Positions 28,501-31,357 of a stretch of 64,000 nt of DNA are shown piece by piece. Under the pieces are notes generated by a model. It was not told the DNA's origin. It searched no databases and saw only the letters and a list, made by a program, of their open reading frames with translations. Positions within the stretch are counted from its first letter, which is position 1. Every line of letters starts with the position of its first letter. The position numbers and the translations under genes were made by a program. This stretch comes from Symsagittifera roscoffensis (taxonomy: Eukaryota; Xenacoelomorpha; Acoela; Convolutidae): contig NC_087065.1 of the NCBI RefSeq assembly GCF_963678635.1, positions 22,015,480 through 22,079,479 on the forward strand, in the 5' to 3' direction.

Positions 28501-31357
28501 GGGAAAAGAGCCAAGATAAATACTGGCTTCAATTGATACTTTTTTGCATTTTTTTTAGCTTCAATCAGTTCAGATCAAGACAAAATATAAGTTATTGTAC
28601 CATACTGAAAACAATGCGCAAAAAAGAGTTCCTTTGGCATTACATCAATAGCAATTGACAATTTATACGACGACTATTTTATTCCAAATCACATTTTTTT
28701 CTTTAAACTTTGGATTTCTTCCATTCATAATTGTTTAGGATCCACCAGTTGCGCTAGTTAGAACTCAGAATCCTCTTGAAAAAGAACTCGAACTCAAAGA
28801 ACAACAGCTTGAAGACATTCGAGAAGATCTTGCCAATAATGAATCCATAATTCAGCGTCTCAAGGACGAACTAACACAAACCGCATCTGATCACGCACAG
28901 GAAAAGAGCGATCTTAATTACAAACTGCAGATGGCGAGTAAGGAAAGTGAGTCGAAGAATAAAGAGATAGTGAAGGTTTCCCAGCAAATGGAAGAAATTC
29001 TGTCAATCAATGAGTCGCTGCAGTCTGAAATGAGTTCACTTAGGACACAAGTTACGACCATAACAGTAAGTGATGGACCTTTTTGTTCTAACCACTGAAA
29101 GCGGGGAGAAACTTTGTAATAGGGTGTGTGGATCAATTGAGCAATCTCCCCCCGTAATGACCAATTGAGCTATCTCCTCCCCAAGCAAAAACGGTAAAAC
29201 GCTACAAAAAGACGTCAGCAAACGCAAGTAGATTGTTAGTGTGTTCGTAGCGCGCTATCAATTGACTGACTGAAGTTTATTTTATATTAGTATCGAGAAA
29301 ATTTTGTTTGGGCGACCATTGCCTCAACGAGCAAAGCGACTTACCAGGGTTGGTGCTCTAGCCTTGTATCTGAATATCAAAAACTGTTCTCCGAGATTTG
29401 ATATTGTAAATTTTGGCGTTCCACTATCGTTGAAGAATCTGATTTATGATTTCATATCATTCAAATAATTTTGAAGTGGTTATAAACACGTCTCAAGTAC
29501 CTATTGAGCTATCTCCCCCTTCCCCCCCCCCCCCCACGCGAAAATGGGGGGGGGGGAGATTGCTCAATTGATCCGGGTGTGCTGTAGTTTTTTCTACTTT
29601 TTCCTTTGCATGCAAAATGAAATGAGTGACATATCATATTAAAGCCTTTGCGGTCTTAATTCAAACCCTATCAAAAAATTTCCGCCGTGTAGAGAAAAAC
29701 CGGTTTAAAATTTATGACTTTTGCTCCAATTTCGAGAGAATTACGCGAGCAAGCAGGCTTATAATATGCAAGACGTAAATTTTAGTTTTACTACAGGAAT
29801 ATTAGTTTTTTAAGCTTCTTTTAGCGCCATCTTGACAGCAAAAAATATCCTTAAAAAATTCAGCCAAAAATGAGAATTCTTTTATCGAAAATTTTTAGAT
29901 AAAAACCAACTTCAAATACCAACAACTTGATAAAAACTCTTTCTAACGAACGCAATTTCTAGGCTTTCGTTCAGATCCGCTCGAAGCGAACTAACAAGAA
30001 ACATCACAATTTGTGGTCGAAACTCTCTGAGCTACTTGCACAGCAACCGGCTATCCTTGCTCCGATTGTGCAACAGCTTTAAATGACCGATTTAATTGTT
30101 CAATTTAAATAACTTCAGAGCAATCAGAGCCAACGCTTGTTCCGAGTTTTCAAAACACTCTTTATCTTTGTATACACTATCATTTGGGTCTTCGATAGTG
30201 CTATATTTTATGATTAAATCAAAAAAGCAAGACAAATAAAAATCCTGGACATCAGAGCTGGACATAAAAATAACGTTTAAAAAGTATTCTGAATTTCAGC
30301 AATCAACTTCGTCGGCAGATAAAAAAGAAGCAGTGGAGACCAATCTGAAACTAGCACGAGAAGAAGTAGAGAGAAACAAAGAGTACATAGTGAACCTGGA
30401 GCAGCAGTTAGAAGAGGCCAAGAGACTGTGCGAGAGACAAAACAGACTTCACCAGGAGGCACAACTAAAGCTACAAACTAATGTAACCATATTGATTTAC
30501 ATTTCGTGTAATTCTTAATTAAAACAAAAAAGAAATAGGGTTTTGAAAAAAAAAAAAGAAATAGGGAAAAGAGTTAAGTTAACGTAAAAGCGCTAATTTA
30601 ATTTAGGATTTGAAATGCGCCCGAAAATTAAGGAATGCATTTCAAATTTACCTCCAAACAAAATGTCCTCCCAAACAATAACCAAAAATTCTTCAAATAA
30701 TTTGAAATACTCGACAAAGAATTAAATCCTTCTATTCTTTTGAAACTAATTTTGTCTTTGAAAAAGAGAAAATATTGTTATAGATTAACTCACTGAAAAG
30801 AAAACTTTCGGAACATCGAGTGTCTCTGCCTGCTATCCCAACAAAAGCAGATCAGGTAACAACTATAACGAGGGGGCTATCCCCCAGCAAAGGACTGAAT
30901 CCGCGAAAATTCTCAACCAATCAACTCCCTTTAATTTGTCCAAAACTGACTAGCTTATCGCTCATTTCGCGTTCTTGAAGACTGAGCTCTGATTGGCTGA
31001 CAAAATTTTCGCACATTTTGTCCTTCAGGCATGATAAATTCTTTTAGTTTACAGCCAACAAAAACGTGGACACCGTCGTTTCTATTGCTTCAGGCGCAGC
31101 AGCTGACGCCCAAGTTCGAAGAACAACTTGAAATTATGTATGTGAACATATCCAAGTTTGTAAAAAACTTGTACTTCAAATTCCTTAAATGAGCTTCCGA
31201 TAATAAAAAAAATATCTGTCTTTCTTTTAGCAACAAAGAAAAAACCTCGTTCAAAATGGATGTTCTAAACTCAGCTACGAAAGTCATCGTGTGCCAGGCA
31301 AAAACTCTCAACTTTACCACAGTTTTTGAATGTGGCAAACATGCTCAACGCCCCTGA
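1454..31357 (+). CDS. Long coiled-coil protein, 11 exons (joined model)
   Basis: Joining 1454-1543, 3109-3318, 3617-3726, 4012-4234, 4681-4858, 28349-28497, 28739-29065, 30300-30482, 30784-30855, 31094-31137 and 31231-31357 gives an uninterrupted reading frame of about 570 residues. All introns are GT-AG and all phases match (0,0,2,0,1,0,0,0,0,2). After an acidic N-terminus of about 30-45 residues the protein is almost entirely charged heptad-like sequence rich in E, K, L and Q, broken by short proline-containing segments near exons 7 and 9. This is typical of golgins, centrosomal or other scaffold coiled coils. I do not recognise the family and cannot name it. There is no signal peptide or membrane segment. 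The fifth intron is about 23.5 kb and contains an antisense zinc-finger gene array, while the others are about 0.1-1.6 kb. The SURF1 gene lies antisense in intron 1. The two terminal exons on each side are the least certain. Confidence 0.75.
1668..1842. mobile_element. MITE-like element with 8-bp target duplication
   Basis: The element is flanked on both sides by ATTATTAA (1660-1667 and 1843-1850). Its ends are imperfect inverted repeats: 1672-1700 reads GGGCGACAATTCTTAACAGG and on, and the complement of 1810-1838 reads AGGCGACAATTCGTAACAGG and on, about 27 of 29 bases alike. The motif GCGACAATTC is repeated inside each end. There is no coding capacity. The eight-base duplication and the CAGGG near the left tip suggest a non-autonomous hAT-type element. 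Confidence 0.6.
1918..2865 (-). CDS. SURF1: SURF1, cytochrome c oxidase assembly protein
   Basis: The product is 315 residues, close to the usual 300 for mitochondrial SURF1, an inner-membrane factor that helps early assembly of cytochrome c oxidase (complex IV). It starts with a basic, Ser/Arg-rich presequence typical of mitochondrial import. A first membrane segment lies at about residues 51-69, followed by the family pattern GTWQIFRLQGKLELIE. The motif VNRGWV lies near residue 185 and GGQTMVKIYNKHAEYIATWYG near the C-terminus, where the second membrane segment (about 282-302) lies. The long middle part is the intermembrane-space domain. The gene is intronless within its coding part. A TATTTCAG acceptor-like site lies 20 bases before the ATG. 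It is nested antisense in intron 1 of the coiled-coil gene. Confidence 0.95.
   Translation of the reverse strand: MNCMFCLRSSRFLLRGALKPPKNRTSLIIQSTLKTQVANPVKNESGYGQFRYLIAAPLICVGLGTWQIFRLQGKLELIETINSRFFATPIHLREIDFTNNDIKNIEYTHVYVSGEFDHENEMYIDFKQPQMPASQTQWTLATGSISTRGNYGSHIVTPFIVDSEDAKKLNLRKVKNDEPVRILVNRGWVSKHDVSPSKRPEGQVKGKVQISGYIRGEEKKFMNFLIQDNQKPGTYLFREVNNMSKYGNTEPIMIELDEESSVPGGPNGGQTMVKIYNKHAEYIATWYGLAIGTGYLWYKHVYQAKPFARKMFFRK
2866..2890 (-). promoter_or_regulatory. Splice acceptor-like site before SURF1 ATG
   Basis: On the minus strand TGTATTTCAG is followed by G and then 20 bases to the ATG. It may be the end of a 5' UTR intron or a trans-splice site. The same arrangement is seen before the zinc-finger genes of the neighbouring array. 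Confidence 0.45.
3109..3318 (+). CDS. Coiled-coil gene, exon 2
   Basis: Acceptor TGTTTCAG ends at 3108, 70 codons follow in phase 0, and donor GTAAGT is at 3319. The second half is clear heptad sequence (EEKEATLERLHEQISVLQQQ). A second possible acceptor at 3138 would drop the first ten residues. Confidence 0.8.
3617..3726 (+). CDS. Coiled-coil gene, exon 3
   Basis: Acceptor TATTTCAG ends at 3616 and the exon ends at a GTTAGA donor in phase 2. It encodes EGLSELLEVSPGEQILFLLK and continues with KERN-LILDDLDKAQEHI, a charged helical segment. The donor is weaker than the others, but the phase fits exon 4. Confidence 0.8.
4012..4234 (+). CDS. Coiled-coil gene, exon 4
   Basis: Acceptor ACATTTTCAG ends at 4011. 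The first base completes the split codon from exon 3 (Ser), and the exon ends in phase 0 at GTACCA. The sequence is rich in E, K, L and M with heptad spacing (DNLIEELEMEKTGLIEEMG). Confidence 0.85.
4235..4680 (+). other. Intron 4
   Basis: The 446-base intron has no supported gene. It holds a short CT dinucleotide run near 4598-4622 and ends in the acceptor TTCCTTCCAG. Confidence 0.6.
4681..4858 (+). CDS. Coiled-coil gene, exon 5
   Basis: Starts after TTCCTTCCAG and ends before GTGAGT in phase 1. It encodes AAAGDAATSTWEVDKLKGEV followed by strongly charged heptads. The next exon in the same phase is 23.5 kb away, beyond the zinc-finger array. Confidence 0.85.
4859..5338. other. Non-coding left edge of the large intron
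   Basis: AT-rich sequence with no recognisable gene. It should contain the 3' UTR of the first zinc-finger gene, which reads leftward and stops at 5339. Confidence 0.5.
5339..5899 (-). CDS. Two-finger C2H2 protein, array gene 1 (subfamily A)
   Basis: The 186-residue single-exon product is taken from the ATG at 5899 (MEGFEILEFSINL), because it lines up with the start of array gene 3 and follows TAG acceptor-like sites directly upstream. The N-terminal half carries the array's shared module, here in the A form (hydrophobic segment, then VGNITV). The basic KRS stretch is short. Two C2H2 fingers with C-x2-C-x12-H-x4-H spacing sit at about 122-143 and 153-174, joined by LGGADLAMN. The tail is LSREDASKLTV. 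Subfamily A lacks the ANPEALINITQNLTTGEK box of the other members and has IFKDLNLVP there instead. It is probably a nuclear DNA-binding protein, with targets unknown. Confidence 0.85.
   Translation of the reverse strand: MEGFEILEFSINLDLLQFNRVFEFAKLNLFDVVGGPYQSIVGNITVASCFEETGCSRSLASLSQTIQISRKRSNNFPDVASKNPKVFASVKANSMVQKDVSKIFKDLNLVPKMTSPSDDLQCALCSYRATQKSHLKTHYKLKHLGGADLAMNCNICEKKCSTKSNLKTHLIRVHKLSREDASKLTV
5900..6373. other. Spacer between array genes 1 and 2
   Basis: AT-rich, no coding pattern. It probably holds the upstream region of gene 1 and the downstream region of pseudogene 2. Confidence 0.5.
6374..6865 (-). pseudogene. Zinc-finger array gene 2, disrupted (subfamily A)
   Basis: The finger half (6374-6655) is intact and close to gene 1 (fingers CALYSYRATRKTHVKTHYKLKH, whose second Cys is Tyr, and CSICWKKCTTKSNLKAH). 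A recognisable N-terminal half starts at the ATG at 6865 with MEKSEALNFCLNLNLLQHN, but it runs into a stop after about 37 residues. The middle is out of frame and carries a further stop just before the finger part. With the first finger also missing a zinc ligand, this reads as a host pseudogene of gene 1 or 3. Confidence 0.75.
6866..7673. other. Spacer between array genes 2 and 3
   Basis: About 0.8 kb of AT-rich sequence. An 82-codon minus-strand open frame at 7145-7393 shows no array module, finger or other domain and I do not call it a gene. Confidence 0.5.
7674..8240 (-). CDS. Two-finger C2H2 protein, array gene 3 (subfamily A)
   Basis: The 188-residue product starts at the ATG at 8240 (METFESLNFSITFNL). 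The frame is open 29 codons further upstream, but TCTTTTCAG lies only eight bases before this ATG and the sequence then matches gene 1. The N-terminal module has DILGGPDQVKVGNLEVE, followed by a basic stretch (GKRQNVNP). Two fingers at about 124-145 and 155-176 read CALCTHRASHKNNLKTHYKLKH and CSICQKKCTTKSNLKKHMIVVH. The tail is KLSREDAIRLTV. Nearest relative is gene 1. The predicted role is a nuclear DNA-binding protein. Confidence 0.87.
   Translation of the reverse strand: METFESLNFSITFNLILFDQILDFEQLNVFDILGGPDQVKVGNLEVERCSDMVDPSKHLKHLSQTIPSSGKRQNVNPVIAQRNSKAVKSDPRSVHALVQKDVGKIFKDLNLVPSVASPADDLQCALCTHRASHKNNLKTHYKLKHLGGADLAMSCSICQKKCTTKSNLKKHMIVVHKLSREDAIRLTV
8535..9101 (-). CDS. Two-finger C2H2 protein, array gene 4 (subfamily B)
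   Basis: The product has 188 residues. The N-terminal module is MFSFKLHLIDYFLE followed by ADIILCDEHKKVGTIEILFD. A basic APKRKSQ motif near residue 68 could be a nuclear localisation signal. The subfamily B box ANPEALVNITQNLTTGEK leads straight into finger 1 (CSMCGFSSSRKDTTKRHIELKH). Finger 2 is CQLCDYTASLKFQMKRHYTGKH and the tail is SLPEQAANGML. Both fingers keep all ligands. An acceptor-like TTTTTTAAG lies just before the ATG. Confidence 0.88.
   Translation of the reverse strand: MFSFKLHLIDYFLEANQGAVILKPLSRVADIILCDEHKKVGTIEILFDPSLDNSVFNPETPPIKTAPKRKSQSCNFVLPMKQPKIFAPNIINSPTADTVLSSKANPEALVNITQNLTTGEKSFQCSMCGFSSSRKDTTKRHIELKHLPKTTVLKCQLCDYTASLKFQMKRHYTGKHSLPEQAANGMLM
9332..9895 (-). pseudogene. 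Zinc-finger array gene 5, one in-frame stop (subfamily B)
   Basis: From the ATG at 9895 the reading frame matches gene 6 closely along all 188 codons, but one TAA interrupts it at 9698-9700, where gene 6 has Ser after the conserved AKK. Everything after the stop, including the basic PKRQMQ stretch, the ANPEAL-type box (SPEALVNVTQNLTTGEK) and both fingers (CSLCGYVSNQKSAVKRH, CQLCEYTASLRFHLKSH), is undamaged. It is either a very young pseudogene, a polymorphic null allele or a sequencing error. Internal initiation at 9679 would still give a two-finger protein. Confidence 0.75.
10188..10763 (-). CDS. Two-finger C2H2 protein, array gene 6 (subfamily B)
   Basis: The 191-residue protein is a good type member of the array. 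Residues 1-50 form the shared N-terminal module (MFSFKLHLFESCVATIQD, then HEKTGNLEMIFVDS). A basic PKRKMQ lies at about 70, the KANPEALINITQNLTTGDK box at 106-124, finger 1 at 128-149, finger 2 at 158-179, and the tail ALPEQAAKAMLD follows. The linker between fingers (LPKTVVFK) is longer and less basic than the classical TGEKPF linker. An acceptor-like TTTCTAG lies 12 bases before the ATG. It is probably nuclear and DNA-binding. Confidence 0.9.
   Translation of the reverse strand: MFSFKLHLFESCVATIQDCVIANSVPFLVDLILPASHEKTGNLEMIFVDSADQSNNSPNFLAKKSVSLPKRKMQSNYHVTPSKPKMMTTNASSENMQSSDDLLTTKANPEALINITQNLTTGDKSFQCSMCGYVSNQKGTVKRHIDLKHLPKTVVFKCQLCEYTASLRFYLKNHYTGKHALPEQAAKAMLD
11064..11661 (-). pseudogene. 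Zinc-finger array gene 7, one frame change (subfamily B)
   Basis: The N-terminal module starts at the ATG at 11661 (MISFKFHLTEECVDS ... EKLGTLEAYD) six bases after an acceptor-like CAG. The rest lies in another frame: KKSIKFNPAPEPAKKPK, the box ALLTSNQNLDTGLK, fingers CSMCGYTTGHKGTVKRH and CQMCEYATNLRFNMKSH, and tail SVPEQAAATMVS. The two frames overlap at a run of eight A (complement of 11513-11520), so the change is a single-base slip in a homopolymer. This could be a sequencing error, a young pseudogene, or less likely frameshifting during translation. Confidence 0.7.
11918..12514 (-). CDS. Two-finger C2H2 protein, array gene 8 (subfamily B)
   Basis: The 198-residue product starts at the ATG at 12514 (MFTFRLNIAESCCESIEK). 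The frame extends upstream, but a TTTTTATAG acceptor-like site lies five bases before this ATG and the alignment with other members starts here. The module continues with ADIWLPQIDEKIGTLETFF. Basic KRKQPP is followed by an alanine/valine-rich spacer, the box APSVEAFISISQNLTTGEK, and intact fingers CSMCGHNSGQKGTVKRHIELKH and CQLCDYSASLRFQLKSHYTGRH. The tail is SLPEQAAKAMLD. Confidence 0.88.
   Translation of the reverse strand: MFTFRLNIAESCCESIEKLFPNNFETLCADIWLPQIDEKIGTLETFFNSSPVIKSNHDFSQFLMGKTVNKQLSKRKQPPNLSIVPKKFRNIAKVTPSPVVASAVDGSLLATTAPSVEAFISISQNLTTGEKSFQCSMCGHNSGQKGTVKRHIELKHLPKTTVLKCQLCDYSASLRFQLKSHYTGRHSLPEQAAKAMLD
12515..13259. other. Spacer between array genes 8 and 9
   Basis: AT-rich non-coding sequence with many A and T runs. 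I found no gene, remnant finger or clear repeat. A short direct repeat (cttcatactggaa) occurs twice near 13200-13240. Confidence 0.5.
13260..13847 (-). CDS. Two-finger C2H2 protein, array gene 9 (subfamily B)
   Basis: The 195-residue product is taken from the ATG at 13847 (MFKINLKMSESCWESIEQF). The longer open frame upstream adds 47 hydrophobic residues that no other member has and would cross the TTTTTTCTAAAG acceptor-like site just before this ATG. The module continues to EKIGVMEAFYDSS. Basic SPKRKK and KKPKSK follow, then the box KPSAEALISITQNLTTGEK, finger 1 CTICGQTSSAKGNVKRHIELKH, finger 2 CQLCEYTANLKFSLKSHYTGKH and tail SLPEQAAKAMID. All zinc ligands are present. Confidence 0.88.
   Translation of the reverse strand: MFKINLKMSESCWESIEQFHTTKLDTLLAEIWSSKRGEKIGVMEAFYDSSSENSPGFSPTQLNSLSVNQSPKRKKTFAGPVIQKKPKSKPACLQLPVDNSKSNGNFTTIKPSAEALISITQNLTTGEKSYQCTICGQTSSAKGNVKRHIELKHLPKTTVLKCQLCEYTANLKFSLKSHYTGKHSLPEQAAKAMID
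13848..15070. other. Spacer between array genes 9 and 10, with a MITE
   Basis: About 1.2 kb without a gene. A 380-bp MITE with a perfect target duplication occupies 14476-14855. The remainder is AT-rich and shows no coding signal. Confidence 0.55.
14476..14855. mobile_element. hAT-type MITE with perfect 8-bp target duplication
   Basis: The flanks are ACACCATT at 14468-14475 and 14856-14863. The element begins CAGAGGTGGATTTT, and the complement of its end begins CAGGGACGGATCTATG, so the tips share CAGRGRYGGAT. C/G runs (about 14505-14515 and 14813-14822) form further inverted sequence inside the tips. There is no open frame of note. An eight-base duplication with CAGRG tips is the hallmark of hAT elements, and this is a non-autonomous copy. 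Confidence 0.8.
15071..15679 (-). CDS. C2H2 protein, array gene 10, second finger damaged
   Basis: The 202-residue product has N-terminal module MFSISIGLASNCMENLQD and later LGRLGIFCDPS. Basic PPAKRRLP follows, then the box KANPESLLNISQDLATGEK and intact finger 1 CSFCDYFSNRKDSARRHIELKH. Finger 2 starts normally (CQLCVYTANLKHNLK) but continues TRVKAH, so it is one residue short and lacks the first zinc-binding His. The tail SLPEQAAKAMLD is followed by eight extra residues. It may bind with one finger only, or be at an early stage of decay. An acceptor-like TTTCTAG lies about 20 bases before the ATG. Confidence 0.8.
   Translation of the reverse strand: MFSISIGLASNCMENLQDLLNKSVPSGFYADIVMCEEANTCLGRLGIFCDPSRILPEVSFMSNNSTLIPWVQSKPPAKRRLPIASNSKSKTVKAPVNSQQIPVESLIMSKANPESLLNISQDLATGEKTYRCSFCDYFSNRKDSARRHIELKHLPSKSVFKCQLCVYTANLKHNLKTRVKAHSLPEQAAKAMLDCFSFHFDF
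15953..16519 (-). CDS. Two-finger C2H2 protein, array gene 11
   Basis: The 188-residue product has module MFVFELSLTESFINSTEK followed by ERIGKMQMRIDSS. Basic VKRKQHVAPKLPRK looks like a nuclear localisation signal. The box is diverged (SVDSMLNISKNVKSGEK) yet keeps the GEK end leading into finger 1 CSFCGYSSAFRQSAKRHIQLKH. Finger 2 is CQLCEHCCNLKFNLKLHYTSKH and the tail SLPEIAAKAMLEGV. With gene 10 it bridges subfamily B and the later members in sequence. An acceptor-like ATACAG directly abuts the ATG. Confidence 0.87.
   Translation of the reverse strand: MFVFELSLTESFINSTEKHLSTFGNFVNGDINLEGTSERIGKMQMRIDSSNAVSDLKASPTLQQAVKRKQHVAPKLPRKESKAAEMDSKSALNPSLIRKASVDVDSMLNISKNVKSGEKIFQCSFCGYSSAFRQSAKRHIQLKHLPKNEVFKCQLCEHCCNLKFNLKLHYTSKHSLPEIAAKAMLEGV
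16865..17437 (-). CDS. Two-finger C2H2 protein, array gene 12 (subfamily D)
   Basis: The start is taken at 17437 (MAMVNFTLSICESF), after the acceptor-like ATCTTCAG twelve bases upstream. An earlier in-frame ATG at 17461 would lie upstream of that acceptor. The product has about 190 residues. The module continues with GKIFHSITEKFVGSFQLHF, the D form also seen in genes 15 and 16. Basic stretches IKKRP and ASKAKTTR follow, then PNVESLIIPTQNLQSGEK, finger 1 CSICTVYCSKNKAHVKRHIEIKH (13 residues between Cys and His) and finger 2 CRMCDVTCSLRYNLKNHYMSKH. The tail is NMPDDAAKAML. Confidence 0.86.
   Translation of the reverse strand: MAMVNFTLSICESFLPPADSKGDNPFSGKIFHSITEKFVGSFQLHFNYSQQIPSEKLSQPEKSLIKKRPIAQPRGASKAKTTRIENNATPSTQIFNSFGSMAMEKPNVESLIIPTQNLQSGEKIFQCSICTVYCSKNKAHVKRHIEIKHLPSSTVFKCRMCDVTCSLRYNLKNHYMSKHNMPDDAAKAML
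17438..17924. other. Spacer between array genes 12 and 13
   Basis: AT-rich sequence, no gene or repeat recognised. Confidence 0.5.
17925..18509 (-). CDS. Two-finger C2H2 protein, array gene 13 (diverged)
   Basis: The product has 194 residues from the ATG at 18509 (MYSVNVLLAEQILEFFEL). TTTTTCAG lies 18 bases upstream. The N-terminal module is recognisable but loose (YMGKICISEL). Basic SPAKRKVTN and KIIKPK follow. The box is SQANPDALITTSQNMSTGEK, finger 1 CSLCGYRSTDSKRNVSRHIDAKH has 13 residues between Cys and His, and finger 2 is CKTCGATAAVKYDMKKHYVTKH. The tail is GLSKEAAEVMVA. It is the only intact member of its type. A decayed relative with the same box lies twice in the duplication to the right. 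Confidence 0.86.
   Translation of the reverse strand: MYSVNVLLAEQILEFFELNKNSSGFDQKRLFEGDVTCANTGGYMGKICISELRNSPSLPKINEPMSNLSPMKSPAKRKVTNGSVSQMSCKIIKPKVTLNVQNTSAVVTSQANPDALITTSQNMSTGEKTFECSLCGYRSTDSKRNVSRHIDAKHLGTKFTCKTCGATAAVKYDMKKHYVTKHGLSKEAAEVMVA
18510..19172. other. Spacer left of the 1.87-kb duplication
   Basis: No gene seen. Around 18690-18800 the sequence resembles 31480-31570 (both contain agaggcgaagc and a following similar stretch), so it is part of a dispersed repeat. Confidence 0.4.
20281..20600 (-). pseudogene. Decayed zinc-finger remnant (copy 1)
   Basis: On the minus strand a piece reading NLKNHYLTSIGLNNKAQKQ followed by a stop matches the end of finger 2 and the tail of the array genes. 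Further upstream TVVSFQAWPHALMTT matches the AVVTSQANPDALITT box of gene 13. The part between is too decayed to show finger 1. It is a host pseudogene remnant related to gene 13. Confidence 0.6.
20711..21001 (-). pseudogene. Truncated zinc-finger gene 14 (3' half of gene 15)
   Basis: This 96-residue frame holds the box KANPDALINTTESLSTGQK, both fingers (CSLCAYSSNTKRNVRRH, CRMCDHTCNLKHNLKRH) and the tail. It is nearly identical to the end of gene 15. The duplication boundary at 21045 removes the N-terminal module and upstream region, so it probably lacks its own start of transcription, although both fingers are intact. Confidence 0.8.
21063..22933. repeat. Tandem duplication, copy 2 (1,871 bp)
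   Basis: Near-perfect copy of 19173-21045. This copy is continuous with the full-length gene 15, so it is likely the source and copy 1 the product. Near 21270-21390 (and 19380-19500 in copy 1) lies a small tandem of about three diverged 35-40-bp units ending in a C run. Confidence 0.9.
22169..22488 (-). pseudogene. Decayed zinc-finger remnant (copy 2)
   Basis: Same remnant as at 20281-20600, carried along by the duplication. Confidence 0.6.
22599..23168 (-). CDS. Two-finger C2H2 protein, array gene 15 (subfamily D)
   Basis: The product has 189 residues from the ATG at 23168 (MFSVNFSLFEESISDS), with a TTTTTTAG acceptor-like site about 20 bases upstream. The D-type module continues GKNFHSLTKKLIGFVNFHYEE. 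Basic SAKKRSPP follows, then KANPDALINTTESLSTGQK. Finger 1 is CSLCAYSSNTKRNVRRHIEIKH and finger 2 CRMCDHTCNLKHNLKRHYMKVH. The tail is AMPDDAAQAMLG. All ligands are present. Its 3' half is duplicated as fragment 14. Confidence 0.87.
   Translation of the reverse strand: MFSVNFSLFEESISDSKSKDLDVALPIAGKNFHSLTKKLIGFVNFHYEESEHTELRLPQHGRSAKKRSPPAEKLSQINKIKAQKFTHIPRSQPMADQDVLTKSKANPDALINTTESLSTGQKKFECSLCAYSSNTKRNVRRHIEIKHIPSSTVFKCRMCDHTCNLKHNLKRHYMKVHAMPDDAAQAMLG
23611..23835 (+). mobile_element. tRNA-derived SINE-like element
   Basis: Box A (TGGCTGAGTTGG, 23623-23634) and box B (GGTTCAAATCC, 23665-23675) of an RNA polymerase III promoter are well kept, and the T arm can fold. The acceptor arm does not pair, so this is not a working tRNA. 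About 150 bases of unrelated body with an A-rich stretch follow. This layout is that of a tRNA-derived SINE. A single copy is visible here, so the call rests on structure. Confidence 0.55.
23966..24871. repeat. 324-bp tandem repeat, 2.8 copies
   Basis: Units start at 23966, 24290 and 24614, each with tttttcgttttcatctcc. The third is cut short near 24871. The copies are nearly identical. A 55-60-base piece of the unit end recurs alone near 26033-26090. No coding potential. Confidence 0.9.
26957..27040 (-). mobile_element. tRNA-like sequence, probable SINE head
   Basis: On the minus strand TGGTGCAGAGGTAAC resembles box A and GGTTTGAGTCC box B, about 40 bases apart, with a possible anticodon arm between. 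The acceptor ends do not pair. It resembles the sequence at 31943-32020, suggesting a family of decayed tRNA-derived SINEs. Confidence 0.4.
27568..28132 (-). pseudogene. Zinc-finger array gene 16, one frame change (subfamily D)
   Basis: The N-terminal half starts at the ATG at 28132 (MISVNFSLFEEYVATVID) and continues GKVLHSLTEQMIGFINLQF with basic SPKKRLAP. The finger half (27568-27855) lies in another frame with KASPDALINATQNLSTGEK, fingers CSLCPYSSKNKGHVKRHIEIKH and CRMCDKTCNLKYNLKIHYISKH, and tail GMPDDAAQVMVG. The change lies between about 27840 and 27880. It is otherwise well kept and close to gene 15, so it is a young host pseudogene or a sequencing error. Confidence 0.75.
28349..28497 (+). 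CDS. Coiled-coil gene, exon 6
   Basis: Acceptor ATGTTTCAG ends at 28348. The first two bases complete the codon split in exon 5. The exon ends in phase 0 before GTAGGG. Charged heptads such as MKDELEHLEDRLEDKELTIE continue the coiled coil. Confidence 0.85.
28739..29065 (+). CDS. Coiled-coil gene, exon 7
   Basis: Acceptor TTGTTTAG ends at 28738. 109 codons in phase 0 end before GTAAGT. A short proline-containing start (DPPVALVRTQNP) is followed by a long coiled coil. Confidence 0.88.
29066..30299 (+). other. Intron 7, with a MITE
   Basis: Donor GTAAGT at 29066, acceptor GAATTTCAG ending at 30299. It contains the inverted-repeat element at 29130-29574 and a dispersed repeat near 30000-30060. 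No gene inside. Confidence 0.6.
29130..29574. mobile_element. MITE-like element with 24-bp perfect inverted ends
   Basis: The left end starts GGATCAATTGAGCAATCT and continues with six C, and the complement of the right end is identical over 24 bases. A second motif, TTGAGCTATCTCC, also sits inside both ends. The flanks GGGTGTGT (29122-29129) and GGGTGTGC (29575-29582) look like an 8-bp target duplication with one mismatch. There is no open frame of note. It lies in an intron of the coiled-coil gene. Confidence 0.7.
30300..30482 (+). CDS. Coiled-coil gene, exon 8
   Basis: Acceptor GAATTTCAG, 61 codons in phase 0, donor GTAACC. It encodes a Ser/Thr-rich start and then a strongly charged helix (LKLAREEVERNKEYIVNLEQ). 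Confidence 0.85.
30784..30855 (+). CDS. Coiled-coil gene, exon 9
   Basis: Between TTGTTATAG and GTAACA, 24 codons in phase 0: INSLKRKLSEHRVSLPAIPT and KADQ. The heptads of exon 8 run on into it and then break at the prolines. Confidence 0.7.
31094..31137 (+). CDS. Coiled-coil gene, exon 10
   Basis: Between TTGCTTCAG and GTATGT, 44 bases that enter in phase 0 and leave in phase 2 (AQQLTPKFEEQLEI). Small, but the splice signals and phase fit. Confidence 0.55.
31231..31357 (+). CDS. Coiled-coil gene, exon 11 (end)
   Basis: Acceptor TTTCTTTTAG. The first base completes an Ile codon and the frame then runs to TGA at 31355-31357. The last 40 residues (NKEKTSFKMDVLNSATKVIV and on) are not coiled coil. 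This is the best terminal exon I can find, but it is the least certain part of the model together with exon 1. Confidence 0.5.
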
